DNA from: Candidatus Edwardsbacteria bacterium RifOxyA12_full_54_48
GTDB taxonomy: Bacteria > Edwardsbacteria > AC1 > EtOH8
NCBI GenBank assembly: GCA_001777915.1
Contig: MFFN01000009.1
Span: 1 to 64,000 of the forward strand
Direction: 5' to 3'
Length of the DNA: 64,000 nucleotides
Shown: positions 27,488-35,871 of the stretch, in pieces
How the letters are laid out: the number at the start of each line of letters is the position of its first letter
Position numbering within the stretch: position 1 is the first letter of the stretch
Translations under genes and position numbers: made by a program
Notes under the pieces: model-generated
The model's database searches: none
Told to the model about the DNA's origin: nothing
Seen by the model: only the letters and a program-made list of their open reading frames with translations

Positions 27488-30400
27488 ATGGATCAAAAAA
27501 GGGATAACATAACTTTAAAAACAGCCCTTCAGGGTATTCACCGGAGGCAGCGGTTTGTAAGCACGATAAATATATTGATTGTTTCATTATATATCGGCTT
27601 AGGCTGGCTGTTGCTGCTCCACCTGGCCGACGGGATATTCATGCTTCCATCATATATCAGACAGGCCTCGTCTTACGTGACCCTTGCCGCCTTGCCGGGA
27701 TTGGCCATATATCTTCTGATAACATCTCTGCGGCAGCCCGATCACCGGAAGACAGCAGCCAATATCGAAAACGTCCTGCCGGAGCTTAAACAGGAGATAT
27801 CCACTGCGGTTCAGTTCGGGCTGGGTGAGGAAAGCCGGGAAAATTATTCCCGACAGTTGATAGCCGATCTCATCCAGAGGGCGGAGGAGAAGCTGAAAGT
27901 GATCCGGGGCGGAAGCTTTTTACCGGTAAGGGCATTGCCTTTCGGCAAGCTTGCGGTATATATTTTAATTTCGCTTACGCTCATCAGCCTGATCAAACCG
28001 GCGGAGCTTGGCATCAGCCTGGAGCGATTTATTCATCCCGATGGGGTCATTGGCAATTGGGAGGGGATCGAAATAAACCCCGGAGATGCCCGGGTGGCCA
28101 GGGGAAGCGAAATAAGGGTCGACGTCGCCAATCCGGGTCGAACATCGGGCAGGATAGAGTGGCGGGGAGCCGCCAACGGCTCGGCTCCCATGACAATCAC
28201 CAATGGTAAGCTGGAGGCCGGGATAAAAGCGATCGACTCTTCACTTGCCTACCGCATAGTGCTGGGGCGCCGGCAGAGCCGGTTTTACCGGATAGACTGC
28301 TACACTCCGCTGCTGCTGTCGGACATCAGGATCAAGATAACACCCCCCAGATACACCGGCTTTCAGATCCGGCAGACGGAGAACCAGGGGGATATCACCG
28401 CCATCAGGGGTTCCCGGGTGTATATAAGTGCCGTTTCCACCTTGCCGCTGGAGGAGGCCGGGCTGACCTTTGACCGGAGCGGACAGAAGGATGTGGCGAT
28501 AACCGAAGGCCGGCAGTTGTCGGCAAGCTTTTATGTCGGCAAAGACGAAAATTACCGCCTATGGGGCCGCACCACCCAGGGTGACACCTTTGTCAACCCG
28601 GCGGAATATAGAATAACCTGCCTGGAGGACGAGCCGCCGGTGATCGAGATCACCTCCCCGGAGGGCGAGGTCCTGCTGGGCGAGGACATGAAGGTGTCAT
28701 TAACGGGTTTGGCCAGCGACGATCTCGGCCTCTCGGCCGTAAGGTTGGGCTATATCAGCCGCGATCGGGAACAACGCCAGGATATCAACCGCTGGCAGAA
28801 ATGCCTGGCGGCCGCCGCGGTGGAATATGTCTGGGAGGTCGGGCGGCTGGATGTCCTGCCGGGCGATTCGGTGGCCTACTGGCTGGAGGCCCTGGACAAC
28901 GATGCGGTATCCGGGCCCAAGACCGGACGCAGCCGGGTTCAGATGATAAGGGTTCCCACCATCGAGGACATCTACCGGTCGCTGGCCACGGCCGACTCTG
29001 CGGCCATTGAGGAGATCGGAAGGGCCGAGCAGGCCCGCAGCCAATTGAACCAGGAGATCGACAAACTGGCCCAAAGCCTGAAGGAATCCAGGAAGATCGA
29101 CTGGCAGCAGCAGGCGGCGGCCGAACAGGTGCTGAAAAAACAGCAGGAGCTGGCGGATCGGCTGGAGAAGGCCATGGAACAGGCGTCCGAAGATCTGGCC
29201 CAGCGGGAGAACAAGTGGAGCTTCGATCAGGAAACCATGGAGAAGCTGGCCCAGCTGAGGGAGCTGTTCGACCAGGTGGCTACCGATAAAATGCGGCAGG
29301 ATATGGAACGGCTGAGACAGGCCCTGGACAAGCTGGACAAGCAGGAGGTCAGCCGGGCCCTGGACAATCTGAAACTGTCACAAGAGGACTTCAATCGTCA
29401 GCTGGACCAGACCATGGAGCTTTTGAAGGAGCTGCAGCGGGAACGGCAGATGGAGAAGCTGGACCGCCAGCTGCAGGATCTGACCCAACGGCAGAAGGAC
29501 CTGAAGGATAGGACCGAGGAGCGCCCGGATCATGATCAAAACCAAAGGTTGTCGGCCCAGCAGAAAGGGCTGGCGGAGGACCTCAAGAAGATCTCAGGCG
29601 AAATGCAGGAGCTGGCCAGGGAGCTCAAGGAGCCCAACCGGGAGGCCTCACAGAAGCTGAGCGAAAGCGCCGATCGCCTGCAGCAGAAACAGACCGGCCG
29701 AAAAATGGAGAAAGCCTCGCAATCGCTGTCCCAGAATGAAAATTCACAGGCGGCCGACCTGCAGAAACAGGTGCTGTCGGAGCTATCGATGGTCTCCTCC
29801 GGCATGCAGAGCGCCCGCAGCAGCATGCGGCAGGCCAAAAATAAGGCGGCGGCCAAAGCCGTCCGGCAAAGGGCCCGGGACCTGCTGGACCTTTCCCGCC
29901 AGCAGGAAAGCCTGAACCAGATCGGAACCGATGCGGCGGCCGACCGGAACGATCTGGCCAACCAGCAGCAGATAATCCGGCGCCAGGCCGAACGGATCAG
30001 ACAGGAGCTGGACAACATGGCCCGGAATAACATGCTGCTGTCACCCCGTTCCCAGCAGATGATGCAGGAGGCCTCCAGACAGATGGACCAAGCCGCCCAG
30101 GCCCATTCGGAGGGACGCGGGGACCAGGCCCAAAAGGGCGGCCAGAAGGCCCTGGCCGCGCTCAACGGGGCCGCCATCAGCCTGATGGAATCATCCAGCG
30201 GCCAGGGCGGGGGCTCCGGCGACATGATGCAGGACCTGGCCGGCCTCTCCGGCCAGCAGCAATCGATCAATGAAGGAACCAGCTCAACGCTGCCCCTGCC
30301 CCAGGAGGGCGGCGGACAGATGTCGCAGCAGGCCCGTAGCCAGATGTCAAGGCTGGCCGCCCGGCAGGAGGCGGTCCGGCAGGGCATGGAGGAGTTCAAC

Positions 30401-30757
30401 CAAAAATACGGCGGCCGGCGGGATAAAACCGGGAGAATGGATGATCTGGTGGAGGAGATGAAACAGGTGATAGAGGACCTCAAAAAACAGCAGGTCAGCC
30501 GGCAGACCATCGAGAGGCAAGAGAAGATCCTGACCCGGATGCTGGACGCCCAGCAGTCCCTGAAGGAGAGGGATTTCTCCAAGCAGCGCCAGGCCGAAAG
30601 CGGCCGCCTGCCGGAGAACGGCTATCTCCCGCCCAGGACGGATAAAGGGAAATGGACCCCGCAGGGGCTGCCGGCCTGGAAGAACTGGCGGCAGGAGTAT
30701 TACCCCCTGGAATATAAAGAGATATTGGAGGAGTACTTCAGATCGCTGGGACAATGA
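27488..30757 (+). CDS. DUF4175-like membrane protein with long coiled coil
   Basis: The 1089-residue product starts at ATG 27488. The N-terminal part has two transmembrane helices (residues ~26-46 and 55-75) and another at ~155-175, then Ig-like segments (residues ~185-480). From ~495 to ~1000 it is almost pure Gln/Glu/Lys/Arg coiled coil with repeated LxxQxxL heptads. This plan fits DUF4175 proteins of diderm bacteria, whose role is unknown but which are linked with cell-envelope/aerotolerance-type operons. The stop overlaps the next gene's ATG by four bases. Confidence 0.75.
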   Translation: MDQKRDNITLKTALQGIHRRQRFVSTINILIVSLYIGLGWLLLLHLADGIFMLPSYIRQASSYVTLAALPGLAIYLLITSLRQPDHRKTAANIENVLPELKQEISTAVQFGLGEESRENYSRQLIADLIQRAEEKLKVIRGGSFLPVRALPFGKLAVYILISLTLISLIKPAELGISLERFIHPDGVIGNWEGIEINPGDARVARGSEIRVDVANPGRTSGRIEWRGAANGSAPMTITNGKLEAGIKAIDSSLAYRIVLGRRQSRFYRIDCYTPLLLSDIRIKITPPRYTGFQIRQTENQGDITAIRGSRVYISAVSTLPLEEAGLTFDRSGQKDVAITEGRQLSASFYVGKDENYRLWGRTTQGDTFVNPAEYRITCLEDEPPVIEITSPEGEVLLGEDMKVSLTGLASDDLGLSAVRLGYISRDREQRQDINRWQKCLAAAAVEYVWEVGRLDVLPGDSVAYWLEALDNDAVSGPKTGRSRVQMIRVPTIEDIYRSLATADSAAIEEIGRAEQARSQLNQEIDKLAQSLKESRKIDWQQQAAAEQVLKKQQELADRLEKAMEQASEDLAQRENKWSFDQETMEKLAQLRELFDQVATDKMRQDMERLRQALDKLDKQEVSRALDNLKLSQEDFNRQLDQTMELLKELQRERQMEKLDRQLQDLTQRQKDLKDRTEERPDHDQNQRLSAQQKGLAEDLKKISGEMQELARELKEPNREASQKLSESADRLQQKQTGRKMEKASQSLSQNENSQAADLQKQVLSELSMVSSGMQSARSSMRQAKNKAAAKAVRQRARDLLDLSRQQESLNQIGTDAAADRNDLANQQQIIRRQAERIRQELDNMARNNMLLSPRSQQMMQEASRQMDQAAQAHSEGRGDQAQKGGQKALAALNGAAISLMESSSGQGGGSGDMMQDLAGLSGQQQSINEGTSSTLPLPQEGGGQMSQQARSQMSRLAARQEAVRQGMEEFNQKYGGRRDKTGRMDDLVEEMKQVIEDLKKQQVSRQTIERQEKILTRMLDAQQSLKERDFSKQRQAESGRLPENGYLPPRTDKGKWTPQGLPAWKNWRQEYYPLEYKEILEEYFRSLGQ

Positions 30758-32289
30758 AAATAAAATTAAATCTGCTGATAGTTCCGGCGCTTTGCCTGGC
30801 CATCTTTGCGGCCCAGGGGCAGAAGCCCCAACGCTTCGACCGATCAATTTGGCAGAAGGCGGTGGCCTGCCTGAGGGATGGCAACCGGGAGGCGGCTTTG
30901 GAGCAATTCAAGACATCCCTGGCAGACCCGCCCGACCAGGAGATGGTCCGCCAAGCCGGCCGCCTGTTGCAGCAGGCGGAGGCCGCTACCCAGGCCGAGG
31001 CTATCTATCTGTGGGGCCGGAAGGCTCTGAAAGAAAAGGAGCTTTTTGCTTACGAGCTGGGCGAAATATATCAGCAGCAGCTGAAATACCGGGAGGCGGT
31101 GCGGGAGTTTGGCCGGACCCTGAAACAACAGCCGGGAAGGGCCATGGGAAAATTCGAGGAGCTCTCCCTGCAGGCTGGGTACAAGGCCGTCTCCCTCCTG
31201 GCCGAAAACGAGGTGGCTGTCGAAACGGATGACGGGAGATGGCTGTTGGGAGAGCTTTTCCGCAAGTCAGGCGATCATCAAAGGGCCTGGCATTATTACA
31301 AGAAAATAAAGGAAGAAAAACGCCTGCGAATGGCGGTCGGCCAGCTGGCGGCCCAGCCCGGCCAGGATGTTTCATCGGTCATTTCGGTCATTGCCGAATA
31401 TTTGGAGGGGCAGAGGTCCGATAGCCTCTTTTGGGAGATGAAACTGTCCGGATTATATCTTGCCAAAGGCGATCATCAAAGGGCCGAAAATATGTTGACC
31501 TCATTATCCGGCAAAAAGATACCACAGGCCCAACTGGAACTGGCCAGTCTCTGGCTGCGGCATAAGAACAATCCCCGCCGGGCCATGGCTCTGATAGACG
31601 ATCAGAAAAAACACTGGCCCGATTCGTTGAAGATTGAGGGCGAATTCACCTCCGGACTGTGCCTGATGGCCATGGGAGATTGGGAGCGGGCCGGAGATAA
31701 ATGGGCCGGGCTGGCTGAGGGGAGATATGATACTAATGTAAAACAGCGGGCCTATTATATGCTGGGTGAAATAAAACTGGCCCAAAATCAAGCCGATGAG
31801 GCCCTGAAATATTACGGACAGGCGGCCCGGGCCGACCCCCAAGGGTCATATACCAACGATGCCCTGGCCAGGATACTATTGATTTCCCAGGCCAAAACTG
31901 ATAAAATCTCTGATGTCGAGTTGCTGGGCCGGGCGATGGCTTTCAAATATCGGGGCGAGCAGGCCCGGGCCGAAATAACCTTCGCCCAACTGGCCGATTC
32001 GGCCTCGGGCACCATGGCCGGGGACCTGGCCCTGACCGAGCTGGCGGAGATGGCCCTCTCCCGGGGCCATTTTGAAAGGGCTATCGAACCCTTGAAGAAA
32101 CTGGCCGAAAGCACTTCGGACACAACGACCGCGGCCAGCGCCTATCACCGGATGGGCCGGATATACTACCACCAGGTCAAGCAGAAAAAGGCGGCCCTGG
32201 AGTGCTGGCGGGCCGGGATCATGAAATATCCCAACACCTCGTGGGCCGAGATGATGCGCCAAGAGATGGAATCCGGGCAGGTTCAATAG
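30754..32289 (+). CDS. Exported TPR-repeat protein
   Basis: The 511-residue product has a signal peptide (KLNLLIVPALCLAIFAAQG) and a series of TPR-like helix pairs over residues ~60-505, such as LGEIYQQQLKYREAVREFGR and RMGRIYYHQVKQKKAALECW. It overlaps the DUF4175-like gene (ATGA), so the two are likely a functional pair with the TPR protein as periplasmic scaffold. No catalytic domain is visible. Confidence 0.8.
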   Translation: MKIKLNLLIVPALCLAIFAAQGQKPQRFDRSIWQKAVACLRDGNREAALEQFKTSLADPPDQEMVRQAGRLLQQAEAATQAEAIYLWGRKALKEKELFAYELGEIYQQQLKYREAVREFGRTLKQQPGRAMGKFEELSLQAGYKAVSLLAENEVAVETDDGRWLLGELFRKSGDHQRAWHYYKKIKEEKRLRMAVGQLAAQPGQDVSSVISVIAEYLEGQRSDSLFWEMKLSGLYLAKGDHQRAENMLTSLSGKKIPQAQLELASLWLRHKNNPRRAMALIDDQKKHWPDSLKIEGEFTSGLCLMAMGDWERAGDKWAGLAEGRYDTNVKQRAYYMLGEIKLAQNQADEALKYYGQAARADPQGSYTNDALARILLISQAKTDKISDVELLGRAMAFKYRGEQARAEITFAQLADSASGTMAGDLALTELAEMALSRGHFERAIEPLKKLAESTSDTTTAASAYHRMGRIYYHQVKQKKAALECWRAGIMKYPNTSWAEMMRQEMESGQVQ

Positions 32290-32325
32290 AAAAACAGATC
32301 AATCATAAAATATCAGGAGGCAACC

Positions 32326-32925
32326 ATGAGTTTAGTACCGATAGTGATCGAGCAGAGCGGCAGGGGGGAGCGGGCCTACGACATATATTCCCGGCTGTTG
32401 AAGGAGCGGATAATCTTCATCGGGACCCCGCTGGATGATATCGTTTCCAACCTGATCATAGCCCAGCTGCTGTTTCTGGAGGCCGACGACCCCGAGAAGG
32501 ACATCTTTCTCTACATCAACTCGCCGGGCGGCGGGGTCTCCTCGGGGCTGGCCATCTACGACACCATCCAGTACATCAAGCCGGACGTGGTGACCATCTG
32601 CATGGGCATGGCCGCCTCCATGGGGGCCCTGCTGCTGTCCAGCGGCGCCAAGGGAAAGCGCTTCGCCCTGCCCAACGCCCGGGTGATGATCCACCAGCCG
32701 CTGGGCGGAGTGTCGGGCCAGGCGGCCGACATCGAGATCCACGCCAAGGAGATCCTGCTGATCCGGGAACAGCTGAACCGGATCCTGGCCGACCATACCG
32801 GCCAGCCGGTGGACAAGATATCCAAGGACACCGACCGGAACTTCTGGATGTCCTCCGATGAGGCCCGGGAATACGGGATCATAGACGATATCATGAAGAC
32901 CAGGAACCAGCTGCCCAAAAAGTAA
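32326..32925 (+). CDS. clpP: ATP-dependent Clp protease proteolytic subunit with Ser-His-Asn site
   Basis: ClpP forms the tetradecameric proteolytic chamber served by ClpX/ClpA. The 199-residue product has nucleophile Ser98 ([12 protein letters not shown]) and His123 (VMIHQPLGG). The usual catalytic Asp, 49 residues after the His, is Asn172 here (KDTDRNFWM; codon AAC), whereas most ClpPs read DRD. Listeria ClpP1 also has Asn at this place and is weakly active alone. AGGAGG lies at 32315-32320. clpX or lon is not adjacent, unlike in many bacteria. Confidence 0.95.
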   Translation: MSLVPIVIEQSGRGERAYDIYSRLLKERIIFIGTPLDDIVSNLIIAQLLFLEADDPEKDIFLYINSPGGGVSSGLAIYDTIQYIKPDVVTICMGMAASMGALLLSSGAKGKRFALPNARVMIHQPLGGVSGQAADIEIHAKEILLIREQLNRILADHTGQPVDKISKDTDRNFWMSSDEAREYGIIDDIMKTRNQLPKK

Positions 32926-32931
32926 AATTAT

Positions 32932-32961
32932 TTGACTTTTCAATTATATATCTGATATAAT
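32932..32961 (+). promoter_or_regulatory. Predicted sigma-70 promoter of tRNA-Phe
   Basis: TTGACT (32932-32937), an 18-base spacer and a perfect TATAAT (32956-32961), with the expected start about 16 bases before the mature tRNA. Confidence 0.8.
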
Positions 32962-32983
32962 TACTTTCTTTGAAAAAGTCTAA

Positions 32984-33059
32984 GCCACGGTAGCTCAGGT
33001 GGTAGAGCAGGGGACTGAAAATCCCCGTGTCGGCAGTTCAACTCTGTCCCGTGGCACCA
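32984..33059 (+). tRNA. tRNA-Phe (GAA)
   Basis: A 76-base cloverleaf: acceptor GCCACGG pairs with CCGTGGC, D-loop AGCTCAGGTGGTAGAGC, anticodon GAA at 33017-33019 flanked by a perfect GGGGA/TCCCC stem, T-arm with GTTCAACTC, and an encoded ACCA end (33056-33059). Confidence 0.97.
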
Positions 33060-33066
33060 TAATAAA

Positions 33067-33090
33067 GCCGGGCGTGAAGCCCGGTTTTTC
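33067..33090 (+). terminator. Intrinsic terminator of tRNA-Phe
   Basis: GCCGGGC and GCCCGG pair across a 5-base loop, followed by TTTTTC, eight bases after the tRNA. Confidence 0.9.
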
Positions 33091-33109
33091 TTTTAGGATT
33101 CAGATGGTT

Positions 33110-33360
33110 ATAAGTTGTGCTTTTCGGCAGTTCTCAGCCGGCAGCAAGGATATACCTCGAAACGACGGCTGATCGTCCGACGCCATAGGCGCCACTATGA
33201 ATTGTCGGCTTTGGCCGACGGTGTCCGCCGCCGGATGGCAGGACAGGAATGCTGCTGGCGGAAACTCTGTCCCGAGCCTGTCCGCCCTACCCCGCTGTTG
33301 GCGGGGGCAGGAGGAGCACCAGATAGAGCCGGGAATAATATCCCGGCTCTATCTTTTTTG
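33110..33360 (+). ncRNA. Structured non-coding stretch ending in a strong terminator
   Basis: This stretch has no credible gene but contains several hairpins (GTCGGC/GCCGAC at 33204-33219, GGACAGG/CCTGTCC at 33241-33283, CCCCGC/GCGGGG at 33290-33306). It ends with a perfect 14-bp stem AGATAGAGCCGGGA/TCCCGGCTCTATCT and T6 (33321-33359). It matches no RNA family I know (not 6S, SRP, tmRNA or RNase P by motif). A small RNA, or a decayed RNA gene, is possible. Confidence 0.35.
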
Positions 33361-33462
33361 GCAATAAACGGCCTATGTTGTTCTGCCAACAAAAGCGCCA
33401 ACAGGAAAATATTTTACGCCACATCGCGGCCCGTAAAATATATAATTTTTTACCCTTTTAGA

Positions 33463-33491
33463 TTGACAGAGCAGGCCCATAATAGTATAAT
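33463..33491 (+). promoter_or_regulatory. Consensus sigma-70 promoter
   Basis: TTGACA (33463-33468), 17-base spacer, TATAAT (33486-33491): an exact consensus promoter with start near 33498, 55 bases before the outer-membrane protein gene. Confidence 0.9.
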
Positions 33492-33552
33492 TTTAAAGGT
33501 TAGGCAGACACTCTGTAATCTATAAAACAGCAACAATTTAAGGAGAAACAAA

Positions 33553-34869
33553 ATGGCAAAAAGGATCTCGGCTCTCTTGGCGGTTTTAATGATTATTTCG
33601 GCATCTTTTGTCCTGGCCCAGACCGAGGAACCGGCCGACCAGCCGGCTGCCACCGGCGATTTCGCCGCACAGATGATGGGTGGGCTGGGAGTGGTGATGA
33701 TAGACGGTGACATGTACTATAGGGTCCAGCTGGTTCCGGAGCTGTCGTTCTCCAAGATCGGCCTGGGCCTGGATGTGGACCTGCTGTTCAACAACGACGG
33801 CATCCGCAAGGAGGACTGGAACCCCAAGAGCCGCTGGGTGCGGATCATCCGTTATGCCCGCTGGGGGCAGAAGCGTGACGTATTTTATGTCCGGCTGGGG
33901 GCGCTGGACGCCGCCACTTTGGGACACGGCTCCATCATGTACCGTTACGGCAACCAGGTCAACGATGCCGACCGCAAGATAGGCATGGAACTGGACCTGG
34001 ACTTCGGCATGGCCGGGTTCGAATCGGTGGTGTCCAACTTCGGGCGGGCCGAGATCTACGGCGGCCGGGGCTACGTCCGGCCGCTTAAATCCACCGGGAT
34101 ACCGATCATCAAGAATTTCGAGGTTGGTGCAACGGTGGTAAGCGACCTGGATCCCGACCAGAATTCCGGAGTAGATGACAAGGTAACTGTCTTCGGGGCC
34201 GATCTGGGCCTGCCGATCATCAATACCAAACTGCTTTATACCCAGCTGTATTACGACTTTGCCAAGATAAAAAACTATGGCTCCGGCAATGTAGTGGGCA
34301 TTTCGGCCGACCTTAAATTCCCCGGAGAGATCCTGACCTTGTCGTCAAAACTGGAACAGAGATTTTTGGGTGCAGAATATCTGCCCCAGTATTTCGATCG
34401 CTTTTATGAGGTGGAACGCTATCAGTTTGGGGCCTTACCACCAAGGAAAGTATTACTGCTGAATTACCTGACCGAGTCCCGCAACGGGACCTACGGAGAG
34501 CTGGCGGCCACCCTGGTGGGCAGGCTGACCATACTGGGAAGCTACCAGGCCATTCACAAGGTGCCCTACAGCGGAATGCTGCATTTCGGCACCGACCTGT
34601 CGAAATTGATCCCCAACAACAAGATGGAGATCCGGGCGGCCTACGACCAGAAGGGCATCAACGGGGCCAAGGACCTGTTCACCAACAACGAGAACACCCT
34701 GGTGACGGTGGAGGGAGGCTATCAGGTGTATTCCCATGTGATGCTGTACCTGACCTACCTGAAGACCTACGAAAAAATCACCAAGGATGATGATGGAAAC
34801 ACCATTCCGGCCTATTACAAGTCGGTGGAGAAATTCTCCCCCCGGCTGGCGGTCAAGTTCAGCTTCTAA
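33553..34869 (+). CDS. Predicted beta-barrel outer-membrane protein
   Basis: The 438-residue product has a signal peptide (KRISALLAVLMIISASFVLA) and AAGGAG nine bases upstream. The mature part alternates polar and hydrophobic residues in strands typical of a porin-like barrel and ends with Phe (LAVKFSF), the C-terminal signal recognised by the Bam machinery. The exact consensus promoter suggests high expression, so it may be a major outer-membrane protein. The substrate is unknown. Confidence 0.75.
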   Translation: MAKRISALLAVLMIISASFVLAQTEEPADQPAATGDFAAQMMGGLGVVMIDGDMYYRVQLVPELSFSKIGLGLDVDLLFNNDGIRKEDWNPKSRWVRIIRYARWGQKRDVFYVRLGALDAATLGHGSIMYRYGNQVNDADRKIGMELDLDFGMAGFESVVSNFGRAEIYGGRGYVRPLKSTGIPIIKNFEVGATVVSDLDPDQNSGVDDKVTVFGADLGLPIINTKLLYTQLYYDFAKIKNYGSGNVVGISADLKFPGEILTLSSKLEQRFLGAEYLPQYFDRFYEVERYQFGALPPRKVLLLNYLTESRNGTYGELAATLVGRLTILGSYQAIHKVPYSGMLHFGTDLSKLIPNNKMEIRAAYDQKGINGAKDLFTNNENTLVTVEGGYQVYSHVMLYLTYLKTYEKITKDDDGNTIPAYYKSVEKFSPRLAVKFSF

Positions 34870-34902
34870 ATTCAGGGCCAGCGGTCATCGTCTTCCATAA
34901 AG

Positions 34903-35640
34903 ATGAATGCCATGCACCGGCATATAAGTTCTTTTTTCGGCAGTCTGGCGGATTTCGTCTTTCCTCCCTTTTGCAGTCACTGTCACCGGAGGACCTCGGA
35001 AGGGCTGGCGGGCGGGATCTGCCGGGGCTGCTGGTCCTTGGTCAAAAAATGGCAGGACGGGCAGTGCCAGCGCTGCGGCCAGCCGGTGGCGGAAGCTGGA
35101 TCCCTATGCCGGCATTGTCTGATCCCCGAATGGGGCTGCAGCGATATCAAGACCATCGGGCCTTTTGAGGCCCCGCTGTCCGAGGCCGTTCATATGCTCA
35201 AATATTCGGATGCCAAAAGCGTGTCCCGCCGGCTGGGGGCCATGATGGCCGAGCGTATTGTTTCGGACCAAAGGTATAATAAAGCGGATTTGGTGCTGGC
35301 CGTGCCGCTCCATATAGCTCGGAAAAGGGAGCGGGGATACAACCAGGCCCAGCTTCTGGCCGAACAGCTGGGAAAGTCCCTGGGCGTACCCTCTCCGGAA
35401 GGCCTGCTAACCAGGGCCCGGCACACCAGAACCCAGACCACCCTGAACAGGGAACAAAGGCTCAGGAACGTTAAAGGAATATTTGCTGTGCATAATCCAG
35501 ACAGAATCAAGGGCAGATCAATAATACTAGTTGACGACGTGTTGACCACCGGGGCCACCATAGGCTCCTGTGGTCAATCTCTTTTTTCGGCCGGGGCCCG
35601 GGAGGTGCTGGCCCTGACGGCGGCCGCCGCCCCGCTGTGA
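34903..35640 (+). CDS. ComF-family phosphoribosyltransferase-like protein
   Basis: The 245-residue product begins with a Cys-rich zinc-finger-like part (FCSHCHRR, CRGC, CQRCGQP, CRHC) and ends with a PRPP-binding motif IILVDDVLTTGAT near residue 205-220. This is the ComF/GntX architecture, tied to DNA uptake in naturally competent bacteria. ATG 34912 is an alternative start. No other competence genes are in the window. Confidence 0.88.
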   Translation: MNAMHRHISSFFGSLADFVFPPFCSHCHRRTSEGLAGGICRGCWSLVKKWQDGQCQRCGQPVAEAGSLCRHCLIPEWGCSDIKTIGPFEAPLSEAVHMLKYSDAKSVSRRLGAMMAERIVSDQRYNKADLVLAVPLHIARKRERGYNQAQLLAEQLGKSLGVPSPEGLLTRARHTRTQTTLNREQRLRNVKGIFAVHNPDRIKGRSIILVDDVLTTGATIGSCGQSLFSAGAREVLALTAAAAPL

Positions 35641-35813
35641 TCGCCTTTTAATGGGACGCGGATCTGCAGGGATTTTTAATTCAAAGGGTTCTCTTTGTAA
35701 TTCCCTCACTTCATTGCCTTCAGTGTAAACCCCGAGCCAGCAGGACTTGCTTGCCTTACTCAGGGCAGGCTTCCAGCGGGAATCCGGGCCGGTAACTAAA
35801 AGCCCGATTTCGG

Positions 35814-35842
35814 TTGACATGCCCGAAGGGTAGTGATAAACT
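35814..35842 (+). promoter_or_regulatory. Predicted sigma-70 promoter upstream of PPi-PFK
   Basis: TTGACA (35814-35819), 17-base spacer, TAAACT (35837-35842). The start would be about 23 bases before ATG 35872. Confidence 0.55.
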
Positions 35843-35871
35843 AAATTTTGACAGTTGATAAGGGATCTTGT

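Noticed and set aside
28700-30582. Long minus-strand frames opposite the DUF4175-like gene
   Set aside because: They mirror the Gln/Leu-rich coiled coil on the sense strand and yield Ser/Cys/Arg-rich nonsense; sense-strand coding is clear.
33110-33320. A second tRNA or an SRP/6S/RNase P RNA after tRNA-Phe
   Set aside because: No cloverleaf, GGAAGxAGCAGC loop or other diagnostic motif could be found on either strand.
33115-33525. A 136-codon open frame behind tRNA-Phe
   Set aside because: It crosses the strong terminator at 33321 and the consensus promoter at 33463, and its translation has no recognisable features.
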